In this document: positions 23,611-34,200 of the stretch, one piece after another
How positions within the stretch are numbered: the first letter of the stretch is position 1
Layout: each line of letters opens with the position of its first letter
Assembly (NCBI GenBank): GCA_030782805.1
Contig: JARJPL010000047.1
Coordinates: 62,001 to 126,000 of the forward strand
Direction: 5' to 3'
From: Aschersonia sp. MBC 622
Lineage: Eukaryota; Ascomycota; Sordariomycetes; Hypocreales; Clavicipitaceae
Length of the DNA: 64,000 nt
Position numbers and translations under genes: made by a program
The notes under the pieces: generated by a model
The model's input: the letters and a program-made list of their open reading frames with translations, nothing else
Told to the model about the DNA's origin: nothing
The model's database searches: none

Positions 23611-25974
23611 TTTGAAGAGTTTGCGTGGATTACAACCAGGGCGTGGGTGAAGGTGATGGAAGCAGGAGCTGGGATGGTTGATGTTGTGGACTTTTCGTGG
23701 TTGCGGGACAACGCAGGATAAGGAGTGGGGGGCCGATGGTGCTCTACAGTGAGGTCGAGACTGCTGGCCCAAGCTTTGATGTACAGTTCGTGCGACCAGT
23801 AATACCCCCTTATCGGGAGGAAGCTGAAGAAACTATGCATCATCATTTCTGGCCTCTGAGATTTTCTTTTGCAGGCTCAAGGTAGCGTAGTAGAAGCCTC
23901 AGAGGATAGGCACCTAGCTAGGAAGGTAGGCAGGCATACATGTGAGGACCCCGCCTCGGAAAACCTCTATAATAATAAAGAGGAAATTTGGGCTCTCATT
24001 AGTACAGCACTACGTAATACTAGGTAGATGTAGGCCAGCTTGTTTCGGCAGTTTGTCTCGACTTACAATCCAAATTTGCTTCATAGAAACGCAAGATCGG
24101 CTCGTCCTGTTGGTCCAGGTGTATAGGCTAGCTACCTTAGTTGTGAGTGCTGTTTTCAAGGATATTTGAATGCGGGTTGTATCATTCGTATACTCGTCAG
24201 CCCAAATTTCCATAGATTGCCGACTAGATTATCCAAGTCCGGATCTTGAAGCAGCTAGCTGTATGGATGCGAGGCACCTTTAACGTGCGACGCGGGGACG
24301 AGACATGCGCTATGCCGAGTCGCCTTTTGAAAGGTTTGCGCTTTTCTCCTTGCTATGGATCGGCAACTAGCGCGCGGGGAAATAAGCAGCTGGATCAAAT
24401 ATGACTTTGCAAGTGCAATTAATGCGAGACAGGACGTGGCACGGCAGATGTTTAGACTTGGTGACTGGTTGACTGACAGTTGTGCCTCTGCCTAGAAGGC
24501 TTTAGCAGTGGCAGTCTGGCAGACGCAGGTCTCACCGGAGGCGTACAGCAGCAATACATATCTGAGAGAAGATTACTCGAGGCCCCTGTTTATGTCAGAC
24601 AGCCTCGTTCAGCTCAGGAGCTTAATGAACGGGCATATGTTTGCAAATGAAAGCGGCTGGAACTGTGCTCCGTAAAGAAATTGATGTGGTATGTGAGCAG
24701 CCAGTACAGTGGTGCACTGTACAGCAGGTATTTCTGCGCCAACGCCTTGCACGCGCTGTACCTTTCACCTTGTTCCTATACAAACCACTAAATATTTAGA
24801 TACCCGCACTTGTAAATAAGTACCGGCCTAGATATCTAAGTGGTACGCATGTAGGTACACACACTAACTTTAGATGCATGTCTATCACGCAAGCACGGCA
24901 ACGTGGAAACTATGGCTACAAGCGGCGAAATTTTGATCAATTCTGTTTATTACTTGTTTTGATTCTTATACGACGTCCTCTTCCAGCTACTTCCAGATCT
25001 TCAGTTTAGGTACCTGCCAAACGAGTACCTAGGTATTTCAGCCGCCGTTGAGCTGCCCTGTACTTTCCATGGCATCCCCATAAGGTACTATCTAACTGAT
25101 AGCTCCCCTGTAAATGTTTAAATAGTGGCAGCCACCAAAATAGTAGAGCCGCCGTCACCCGCCACAACGCCCCGGCTCGCCTTCGCCGCTTTAAGCTTTC
25201 CATCGAAATTATAGTCGACTTCAATTTTCTCGACGCGCCCGCTCCGCCGCTGCTCATCGCCGCCTTTGTCAAAATTCAATTGCCATTAATCCTTCGTCAC
25301 CTGCTCCCATCAACACGCCACATCCAACTCGTCTTTTGCGTTCCGTTTTGCACGTTCGCTCAACTCTCTTCTTCTTCATCTTCTTACTTCTATTCTTTTG
25401 CGAATCCGTTGCCACATCTCTCCTCTACTCTTCCACAGCTCCCACGCTACCGCCGATGATTCCACAATAGCTCTCCAACACCGCAGCCATACTGGTAGTG
25501 GCAGCTCGTTATCACCTCGTTCTTCTTGTTGCGATTCATCCCACTACCTACTCGCTGCTGTACCGATCCTTCGACTTCGTCACTCGCCTCGTCCAACATC
25601 CCCATCGCTACTTTTCTGTCCCGCTCCTCCATGCTGCCGCCACTTTCACAGCAGAAAATTTCTGCCGCCGTTTGATTCATCAAGGCCGCTAATCAGTACG
25701 CATTCCTCCCGTCGCATAGCAGCCCACCTGCACCGCTACCCAATGCACTTTGCGCAGACTCCAGCCCGCTCTTGATCATGCAGCCATCAATGTGCGCGAT
25801 GCGGGGAGCAACCTGAAGCTTGCCCTTGTGTCTGCTCTCTTTGCTGTGTGCACCCAGACGTCGGCATTTGGCCGCTGTGTCACCATTGATGCGTCATCCT
25901 GGCCCGGCCACCTCAGCTAACACACTCCCTTCTAGCCCTCTTCTCCGACACGTTGCGCCCAAGACAACGAGCAC
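23611..25974. other. Divergent promoter region of Cse1 and TSC2
   Basis: The two flanking genes diverge. I see no supported gene. CCTAGCTAGG, GTACCTAGGTA and related palindromes occur at 23910, 24785-24860 and 25010-25035. A TTTAAATAG box lies at 25117-25126. From 25270 to 25974 the plus strand is C- and T-rich, consistent with a long TSC2 leader that includes several short upstream open frames. Confidence 0.5.
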
Positions 25975-28900
25975 ATGTCTCGACACCCCGACAATGATGT
26001 CCCGTCATCAGACTCAGCCCGCCCCAGCGGCCTCAGCAACGTCCTCCGTGGCCTCACTAGCTCCAAAAGCACTCGTTCCACGCCGCACATTCCCTCTCCT
26101 GCTGCAGCTCTACCAAAGACGGAATTCATAAATGCCACGCCTATACACTCTCGTGGTCTCGCCACGAACCACATGGACGCTCTTGAGCTTTTGAGGTCCG
26201 GTGGTTCCGCCGAGCGCATATCCGCCGCAGATACTCTGCGATATGCCATTTCCGAATACCCATTGAATCCCGTGCTCGACATCTGGTATGCCGCCAAAGA
26301 TTTGATCGACGAGCACAAGCCTCCGGCCGTCCGAACTGCTGGCTGGGAGCTCTTGACCGAGTGCGTCAAGCATACTTCATCGACAGATCTTGAGCGGCAA
26401 GAATATTTCCAGACAATAACGGCCCCCGCCCACCCAGACGACTTTCACCTGCAGCTGGCCGCACTCGTTGACTTGACAAATGGCGGCCGCAAATTGGCCG
26501 GCTTTGACTATGAAACCATTCCTCTAGTCATTGATTGGCTCCAACAAGCATACAATGCTGCCAGGCTGGCGCGCAAAAATGCTGCAAGAGGCTCCAAATC
26601 GTCCAAACGCGCCGCCGCATCAGGCGAGGATCAAAACCTGGCACAGATTTTTTCCTTCATCCACGACGTTATGAAGTTCGGCTATAATACGGCCAGCGAA
26701 GCCACCGTATCCAAACTTATCGATATGCTGCTCAATATTTGTATGAGCACCAGTGTGGAAGATGATCTCAAATCTTGTATTTCAATTCTCGATGTTATTG
26801 TCACATTCGGCTCCATTCCCAACGGCAAGCTCAAAGAGTGCGTTCAGGTCCTGGGCTCCATCTTCTGCCTCGTTCCAGGCCTTCATAAGAGCTCTTGGCA
26901 TACACTCGCCAACCTCTTCAAGTCTCACAATGGTCAGGCTACCGTACGTATCTTGCTTGATATTCTCCGAAACCTACCCCCAGATTCTTCCAACGAGAGA
27001 GATACCAGCAGAGAAATCCGCGGTGCACTTGCGGTACTCCAAAAGCTTCTGGCTAAGAGCACAGACAAAGGGTACCCAACTATACCGTACGCCCTGTTGG
27101 TCGACGGACTGGCGAACGCTCTCAAGGCATCAAATTCTATCAGAGTATATGGATCCATCATACAGCTCATTAATGCATTATTCGATGATGGAGCTGGTCA
27201 AATGCATAAGCTCATTATTGACGAAGATTGGTCTATTGCGCTACGCGTATGCGCCGAGTGTTACAAACGTGTCATTGCTGTTGTCGGCGATAAGACCGCC
27301 AAGGAAGAATCTGCCGAAGAATTCCTCATCGCCGAGCTAACAACTCTAATTGCACGTCTTGACCTTTTGATGAACCAAAAGACCACCAACTACATTCCTC
27401 GCCAAACGATTGTCAACTTCTTTACCCAGGCTCCAGAGCTGCTTGCCGATGCCACTGCGATAACCGTCCTCACCTACTTCCAAGAGTTCAGATGTTGTTC
27501 GCCTTCTGACTTGGATTGGGAGGAGAACATCAACTTGGTTCTGGATGCCTTCTTTCTGAATCGCAAGCGGCCCTCCAAGACTCGACTTCTGGCGTTGAGC
27601 ACAATCATGGACGCGTACGATGTCGTGGAATTGGTCGGTGATGGGGCTGAGCAGAACTTCATCCCCCGCCTTACAAAGCGCATTATTCAGGATGTTGCAG
27701 AGGAAATTGACATCCCTGTTCTCAGTGCTATCATGGCGTTCATCACTTCCGTGGTTAAATCTTGCGATATGGATTTGTTCATCTGCATCATGCATACTCT
27801 CAAGAGTATCGTTCCGAATGACAGGGTCACGTCTCCTGTTCTAACTTCTTTACCTACGATTCCCGGTATCGAAAGCGATGCTGAAAAGCGCGATTTGCTG
27901 TCGAAGGAATCGCCATCTAACACTGTGACGCGGGCCTATGTTACTATGTTCTTGCAATTGATGAACACCCATTATGAAAAGAGTGTTGCGCTTTTCAACG
28001 TCTTGATAAGTATCAGCAAAGCCGGTCACTGCGAAGTTGACGCGCGTTTGTCGGCCATGAAGCTGCTGTTCAGGCTCCGTGCAGACTGGGCCTACAGGAT
28101 ATACGTTACCAACGACTTGGATGTAGACTTTTTGGCGTCTTCAATTTGTCGCACAGAGGCAGCTCTGGTCAAAAAAAGGGCCGAGGAAGCTGCGGAAACA
28201 ATGCGCCTCTCGCGAAACGATCATGGATTGCCGGTTCGTCCGTCGAGAGGCGTCTCATTCAGCCAAAGCGAGAGAGGCATTCCCATTCGAGCAGCAAGCG
28301 GCACGAGTGTCAGAACAAGCGCCAAGCACCAGCAGTTATGGCAGTATCCAGACCCCAGGGCATTGCCCTGTGAAGTCCCCACGGCAATCAGTCCTGTATT
28401 GGTGTCTCATGTAGAACAAGATGACTCGAATGACTCGACGGCATCATCTTCCTCGGCGTCATCGACGCTGGGCGTCACACACGCACTGGATATTTCTGCA
28501 TGGCTTGATGGAGTCCTCACTATTCTGCAGGGTGCGGAGTGGGAAGTCTACAGCTTTGTGCTAGTGCACTTGCCACTGCAATTGAGCAACCATGCCATCT
28601 TTCAGGGCGCAGTTCCTCAAATACAAGAGCTTCGAAAGATGGTTTGCGATCATTTGCGAACAAATATGCTTCCAGACCCCCCGAGCATGTATGGCCTCAG
28701 AAAGGCAGATGTAGCCATTTGTCTATATCAAAGTTTGACCACGATTCTGAGCTACCATGAGCACTTTCAAAAGTCTGACGAAGATGAGATTGTCAAGACT
28801 TTTGCGCAAGGTATTTCAGGATGGGAACGCTCTGCCAAGGCATGTATTCATGCACTCTCTATTTGCTGTCACGAGCTTCCACTATCCATGAGCAAGTCTC

Positions 28901-30732
28901 TGGTCCAAATCTTGACGCAGATGGCGCAGATCATTACACAACCTCATGTGTCTGTGCATATTTTGGAATTTCTCTCCTGTTTAAGCCGAATGCACGACGT
29001 CTATGTCAACTTTAGAGAAGAAGAGTTTCGTACAGTTTTCGGTATCTGCTTTCGATACCTTGATTACGCGAGAGAAAAGCGACCTTCCAATCGAAGCAGC
29101 AGAGCCAGCGAAGCATCGACACCCGTGACACCGCAATCTGGTCATGTTGAGAATAGTCACAACCCTCCGTCAGACGACTTGCCGCAATACGTACACGCCG
29201 TAGCTTATCATGCCATCATATTCTGGTTCTTGGCTCTCAAGCTTCCTGATAGAGCTAACCATGTATCATGGATTGTTAGAAAGCTCTTTACCGACGTGGA
29301 TGGTCCAGCCCAACAAGTTGAAGAGCAAGCCGTCACTTCGGTGGATTTTATGCAGCGTGTCACGTATGCCGATGCTGACGAATCTGCCAAAGACCCGTAC
29401 TTTACGGAAGACCGGTTTGGTCAGATTGGAAAGAAGCGATGGATTATCGGCAATAGCATCGTAACTGTGAAGCAAGGCACACTGACGGGCTGGGCGCATG
29501 TCGTGAAGCGACAGCCGTCGGGCACTTCAGCCTATACAATTCGTGAAGCCTATCGACCGCCGCCGCTGCACCAAATTGAAAATCACTTGGACATTGCGAG
29601 GGAAGGCCAGTCGACAAGCCATGCAATCCTGCCTAACCACATCCTGGTGCAACTCTTGTCACCTATTCCGCAGAGTTTTGATGCTGCAAGACCTATTGCA
29701 TTGCCCGATGACGAGGCTGTTGATCGAGCTATCCGGGTCTTTGACCGAAACTCTAGCCTTGATGGACACAAGGTCGGAGTCATTTACATTGGCGAGGGCC
29801 AGACTGATGAGGCTGAGATTCTGGCAAACATGTCTGGAAGTAGCGACTACATTGAGTTTCTCAACAACTTGGGCACCCTCACCAGACTGAAAGGTGCGAC
29901 GTTTAATACGCAAGGGCTGGATCGGGAATACGATACAGATGGGGAGTACACATTCTGCTGGCGTGATAGAGTGACCGAGATTGTGTTCCACGTCACGACG
30001 CAAATGCCAACCAACCTCGAGCGGGACCCCTCGTGCACTTTGAAGAAGCGACACATTGGCAATGACTTTGTCAACATCATTTTCAACGACTCGGGCAATC
30101 CATTCAAGTTTGATACCTTTCCGAGTCAGTTCAACTTTGTCAACATTGTCATCACCCCGGCCTCGCGAGCTTCTTTTATCGTCCGGCGGGAGACGAAGCC
30201 GGAGGCAGACTCTGGTCAGCCGTTTTACAAGGTCAAGGTCATGAGCAAGCCAGGGTTTCCACCAATTTCGCCGGCATCGGAAACCAAGATGGTATCGTTG
30301 AGAGCATTGCCCGGGTTCATCCGACTGCTGGCTCTCAATGCGACCATGTTCGCCATGGTGTGGCATAGCCAGGAAGGTGGGGAGCACAATTCTTCTTGGA
30401 CTAGTCGTCTCCGCGAAATTAAACGTCTGCGGGAACGCTACGGAAACAGGAACACAACGTTGGTGCCTTCGCCTCCTGGGACGTCGTTGTCAGGTGGCCC
30501 GACTGCAGGACTTGGAGACGGCTCGCGAGCAAGCAGTAGCGTGCGAGACAGTTTGAACAGCCTTCGCCGAACCAGCGTGGCAACATTCTTCACAAGTCCC
30601 AGCGAACAGGCGTCCCATCGGTCGTCTGTACTGTCTACATCTACAACCACCAACGATACAGAGGTGGGATTCTTGGCCAATCCCACCTGTTCTGTTGTGG
30701 ACTCTGTAGATTTCACAAAATGGGCATCCTAA
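25975..30732 (+). CDS. tsc2: Tuberin (TSC2) homologue with RapGAP domain
   Basis: Tuberin, with hamartin, is the GTPase-activating protein for Rheb and restrains TORC1. This frame is 1585 residues in one uninterrupted exon. After a Ser-rich start comes a long helical-repeat region (tuberin N-terminal domain, roughly 70-700), then a second helical tuberin domain. The RapGAP catalytic domain spans about 1265-1460: KVGVIYIGEGQTDEAEIL, FLNNLGTL, then HIGNDFVNIIFND, which contains the catalytic asparagine thumb (about residue 1362). The block FVNIVITP follows. The C-terminal 130 residues are Ser-rich and variable. I chose this ATG (GAGCACATGTCTCG) because conserved helical sequence starts about 65 residues later and no in-frame upstream ATG gives plausible protein. 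No TSC1 gene is in the window. Confidence 0.93.
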   Translation: MSRHPDNDVPSSDSARPSGLSNVLRGLTSSKSTRSTPHIPSPAAALPKTEFINATPIHSRGLATNHMDALELLRSGGSAERISAADTLRYAISEYPLNPVLDIWYAAKDLIDEHKPPAVRTAGWELLTECVKHTSSTDLERQEYFQTITAPAHPDDFHLQLAALVDLTNGGRKLAGFDYETIPLVIDWLQQAYNAARLARKNAARGSKSSKRAAASGEDQNLAQIFSFIHDVMKFGYNTASEATVSKLIDMLLNICMSTSVEDDLKSCISILDVIVTFGSIPNGKLKECVQVLGSIFCLVPGLHKSSWHTLANLFKSHNGQATVRILLDILRNLPPDSSNERDTSREIRGALAVLQKLLAKSTDKGYPTIPYALLVDGLANALKASNSIRVYGSIIQLINALFDDGAGQMHKLIIDEDWSIALRVCAECYKRVIAVVGDKTAKEESAEEFLIAELTTLIARLDLLMNQKTTNYIPRQTIVNFFTQAPELLADATAITVLTYFQEFRCCSPSDLDWEENINLVLDAFFLNRKRPSKTRLLALSTIMDAYDVVELVGDGAEQNFIPRLTKRIIQDVAEEIDIPVLSAIMAFITSVVKSCDMDLFICIMHTLKSIVPNDRVTSPVLTSLPTIPGIESDAEKRDLLSKESPSNTVTRAYVTMFLQLMNTHYEKSVALFNVLISISKAGHCEVDARLSAMKLLFRLRADWAYRIYVTNDLDVDFLASSICRTEAALVKKRAEEAAETMRLSRNDHGLPVRPSRGVSFSQSERGIPIRAASGTSVRTSAKHQQLWQYPDPRALPCEVPTAISPVLVSHVEQDDSNDSTASSSSASSTLGVTHALDISAWLDGVLTILQGAEWEVYSFVLVHLPLQLSNHAIFQGAVPQIQELRKMVCDHLRTNMLPDPPSMYGLRKADVAICLYQSLTTILSYHEHFQKSDEDEIVKTFAQGISGWERSAKACIHALSICCHELPLSMSKSLVQILTQMAQIITQPHVSVHILEFLSCLSRMHDVYVNFREEEFRTVFGICFRYLDYAREKRPSNRSSRASEASTPVTPQSGHVENSHNPPSDDLPQYVHAVAYHAIIFWFLALKLPDRANHVSWIVRKLFTDVDGPAQQVEEQAVTSVDFMQRVTYADADESAKDPYFTEDRFGQIGKKRWIIGNSIVTVKQGTLTGWAHVVKRQPSGTSAYTIREAYRPPPLHQIENHLDIAREGQSTSHAILPNHILVQLLSPIPQSFDAARPIALPDDEAVDRAIRVFDRNSSLDGHKVGVIYIGEGQTDEAEILANMSGSSDYIEFLNNLGTLTRLKGATFNTQGLDREYDTDGEYTFCWRDRVTEIVFHVTTQMPTNLERDPSCTLKKRHIGNDFVNIIFNDSGNPFKFDTFPSQFNFVNIVITPASRASFIVRRETKPEADSGQPFYKVKVMSKPGFPPISPASETKMVSLRALPGFIRLLALNATMFAMVWHSQEGGEHNSSWTSRLREIKRLRERYGNRNTTLVPSPPGTSLSGGPTAGLGDGSRASSSVRDSLNSLRRTSVATFFTSPSEQASHRSSVLSTSTTTNDTEVGFLANPTCSVVDSVDFTKWAS

Positions 30733-31082
30733 ATGGGGCCGTTTCTTTCTTTTGTTTTGACGAGTGGAAATGAATACTGGAATCCGGTCTGCAGGTTGCA
30801 TCCGGAGGCAACAAAAAGTTTGGGAGGCGTAATTTGATTTAATCAGCGGTTCATGTACAATCGTCTTGGGTGTTGTTCTACTAGAATGGTGCTCAACGTT
30901 TTGTATTTTGCATACTATACCACTTGGCTTGATGCAAGGAGGGGGACTGTATTTAAATAGCGATGTGTTTCAAGGTTGGCAACATGATTGAATTCCAGGA
31001 ATGTCTCCCGCAGTATCACTCTTTACTAATGCTGTACCGCTTCAAATTGCAAACGGCAATCGATGCAGCTAGCTGTTACATT

Positions 31083-31158
31083 ACAGGAGATACGTAGTGA
31101 ATTGAAAGGGCAGTAACTTTACAGGAGATACGTAGTGAATTGAAAGGGCAGTAACTTT
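31083..31158. repeat. 38-base tandem duplication
   Basis: Two adjacent identical 38-base copies, starting at 31083 and 31121, begin ACAGGAGATACGTAGTGAAT and end GGGCAGTAACTTT. Exact identity suggests a recent duplication. Confidence 0.9.
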
Positions 31159-31188
31159 GTGGTGGTGCCGCCTATAAAGCAGCGTCAA

Positions 31189-31244
31189 CCTCCCTTTTGC
31201 AACCTCTCTTTTGCAACCTCTCTTTTGCAACCTCTCTTTTGCAA
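31189..31244. repeat. Four 14-base tandem repeats
   Basis: The unit CCTCTCTTTTGCAA is repeated four times head to tail; the first copy has one C/T difference. It lies 220 bases upstream of the next start codon and may be in the transcribed leader. Confidence 0.9.
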
Positions 31245-31465
31245 CATCCCACCTCCCACCCGCACTGCCCAACCCCCAACCACACCGTCGCCGCATTTCC
31301 TTGAAGAAACATCACGCCCTTCTAATCAATTCAACTTGAACCAATTCTTGACCGTTTTTTTGACCGCGACTCGCATCGAGGCGGTGAATACCCAACCTCC
31401 TTGACCGCATCATTCCAAGGCCACTTACACTTCTTTTTGCTATTCTTCATTTCCCTGATCGCGTC

Positions 31466-33448
31466 ATGACCACAACCACCACCACGTCCAGGCGGTTCAA
31501 ATGGCTCAAGTACTCAAATGTCCGACCATTCACCGATGAGCGCCAGGCCAACTTTACAGCACGCGCAAATAATGGTACTTTGAACAGATCTTATGATCCT
31601 GAAAGGGATCATGATGAGCTTCGTTCGCTACGAGAGGGGTCAATGGCATCCGACTTTGACTGCATGGAATTCCGAATCCGCGAGGAAAGAGTCGACCTTA
31701 CCTGGGTCTATCCCCACCATGACATCGAGAATCCAACCGCGGCCCAGCTCCGCCGCCTGGCCCCTTGCGTGCGACGCACCATAAGAATCGAGAAGCAAAC
31801 TCCGCGCGAGGAGCTCTATCATCGTGGCCCGGCTGTTGCGCCCCTTCCCAAGATCCCTGGCCCCTCTGACGATGAGCCTGAATGGGGATTTAGGGACAAG
31901 TACATGTACCGTCCCAAGGAGGCGCCAGGCTCGGAAAAGGATAGGAAGAAGCAGAAGAAGCAGAAGCAGAAGAAGAAGAAGCGCAAGTCGCGCACCGACT
32001 CTGAACATCCTGAGGAGGAAGATTTGGAAACTGAACATCGACCCAAGCGAACACGAGTTGCAGAAGAGGAAGCCGAGACCGGAGGGCATGAAGGACATTT
32101 ACCGCTGACACCTGCGCAGACACCTAGCTACATCCCGGATTATGACCGCCCGGTGCCGTCCATTGAACACTCCCCGGGAGCCATTGCCCGCGCCGATGCC
32201 AATCTCGCCTTGGTCGCCGCATTCAACAACGTACAATCACGTCTGTCTGCGTCGCCTGCCGCGCCGGCCATTTCACTCGCTACGCGGCCCTCGGTCGCCA
32301 CCGCCGCCGACCCCGGGCCTCCCCAGTTCGCCAAGGATGGCTTCTTTGCTCTGCCACAACAGGTGCGGCTCCAAGTCTATCGGCATCTTCTCTTGCGGGA
32401 GGAGCCGATCCGCGTACACGCCAGTTAGGAGCTGGTGTACCGGAACCAGAACTTGAAGCTGTGCACCCGCATAATGCGAACCTGCGCCGCGGCCTTTGAA
32501 GAGGCCGCGGCCGTGCTATATGGCGAGAATCAGTTCCTTTACCTGCTCCGAGACGGCGTCAACCATGTCGCCGACGTCGTCTCCATGGGCCAGGACGACG
32601 CCCCGCATATGGCCAGCGATCTCGAGGAGGAGCCTGAAGAAGGGCGCCGGCCGGCGATGACGACGCGCCGTGGCCGCAAGCCGCTCCAAGTGTACGACAT
32701 TAACCTCTCGCGCTACATTTGCCGCATGCGGCGCATCTGCGTCGAAGCCGAGCATAACCGCTTCGCCGACGAGGCGCAGAAACGCGCAACCAGCGCCGTC
32801 AAGATCTTCACCGACCGCTTCGAGTGGCTACCAGACGGCTTCCGCACGCGCCTGGCCAGCATCGAGCTGCGCGTCGTGCCTGTGTGGGAGGCGGACGTCG
32901 GCGACAGCGGCAGCGGCGGCTTCACTTTTCTTGACTGGTTCGACGCGGACACGGAGCTGATGCGCGCGGTTCGCAACCTATCCTGCGACAAGATGACTGT
33001 GCGGCTGCTGCCGCCGCCACGTCGAGGAGGAGGGCGGTCGCGTCGAGGACGCGGATCGCGCAGTGCCGGGGAGGAGGAGCAGGGGCGGACGTATGCGTAT
33101 GAACTCAACATGTACGACTACCAGGTGGGCAGGCTGGTCAGCGAGCATGCCTTTACGGATCCGTGGCACGCGGATGAGGCGATGCAGCTGGGGCGCGCGG
33201 CACGCATGGCGGCCATGGAGGACGCCTTTGGCGAGCTGCGCGGCGTGCTGGATGGCGTGTGTCGGGATGTTGAGTATGGCGAGCGCGGGTGCCCAAGGGT
33301 GGTGGAGGGGTCTGACGACGATGGGGATGGGGAGCAGGATGGGAGTGACGGTGGGGAGGATGGGCAGGGGGAGGAGGAGGAGGAGCTTTTTGATGAGGAG
33401 ATTATCGTGGAGCAGGATGACGAGAATGATGGGGATTACGAGGACTAA
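31466..33448 (+). pseudogene. 2EXR/F-box-like gene interrupted by one in-frame TAG
   Basis: A single frame runs from ATG 31466 to the stop at 33446-33448 with just one internal stop, TAG at 32426-32428 (codon 321 of 661). Upstream are a basic nuclear-signal-like run (KKQKKQKQKKKKRK) and the start of the fungal 2EXR/F-box-like domain: FFALPQQVRLQVYRHLLLREEPIRVH. Directly after the stop the same domain continues: ELVYRNQNLKLCTRIMRTCAAAFEEA, then AVLYGENQFLYLL. In this family a tryptophan normally precedes ELVYR, so TAG probably arose from TGG by one G-to-A change. The tail is Arg/Gly-rich, then acidic. No intron signals could remove the stop. The gene is either newly broken, read through, or a sequencing error. 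Function is unknown. Confidence 0.8.
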
Positions 33449-34200
33449 ATGATTACTGCTCGGATTGGAGTTTTGGGAGAAGGGGAAAGGTTTGGGTTTT
33501 GAATATCGGGGTTGCTGACGTCTTCTATTTTGCTGGGCTTGATTTGAAATGGACGCCCGACGCGCTACTATCTCACTATCGAAATCTTGCTGGGTAGTAT
33601 CTTGCAAAGTCATGGAGTACTGGATATTTGGGGTCTACAGAAACCTACCTTATTTAGCTGAATTACAGAATCATCATAGCAATGAAATCTCATCAAGACC
33701 ACAAGGGGCTTTATAAATTGTCGGCCTGTTTTGCAAGTTTTGTCGGCTAAAAAAGTAGGGGAAATCTGCTCTTAGCTAATTAAGAATAACTGTCAGGCAT
33801 AAGTAAAGAGCTAATTAAGCTTATTAGGCAAGGACAGGTCGCAACCTCGAATAACGCCCGCATATAATCCGTAGTAGAGTAAAGATTCTAGAAAAATCGC
33901 AAAAATCTAAGCTTTTATTCTCTCTTTTTTTAGAGCACTGGTTAGGGGTTAGTGGTCAAGGTTAGTGGTTAGTGGCTAGGGATAAGGGTTAATGGTTACG
34001 GATAGGGTCAGTGGTATGTATGTTAGGTACTTTGATGGCCCTAATTTTCGGCCGACAAAACATGTGCAAGAGGCCGACAATTAACATCGCCCGACCACAA
34101 GTAGTCAACGAAACCACATGTTTTGGCTTTTTCAAACAATTTTGACTCCTACAAAGATGCCTATTAATTTCAGATGAACTAATCTCGTTCCCCTTCCCTC
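33449..34200. other. AT-rich spacer with telomere-like degenerate repeats
   Basis: No gene is present. The DNA from about 33650 is AT-rich with many TAATTAAG-type motifs. A run of degenerate GGTTAG-like units is annotated separately at 33941-34027. Confidence 0.5.
33941..34027. repeat. Degenerate GGTTAG-type tandem repeats
   Basis: About a dozen variants of GGTTAGTGGTTAGTGGCTAGGGATAAGG run head to tail. They resemble, but do not match, the fungal telomere unit TTAGGG. They could be an old interstitial telomere tract or a simple satellite. Confidence 0.6.

Larger units (their letters stand above)
30733..31465. other. Spacer with direct repeats upstream of the 2EXR-like gene
   Basis: There is no gene here. 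Two repeat arrays, annotated separately, lie close to the promoter of the next gene. A TATTTAAATAG element occurs at 30951-30961. Confidence 0.5.
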
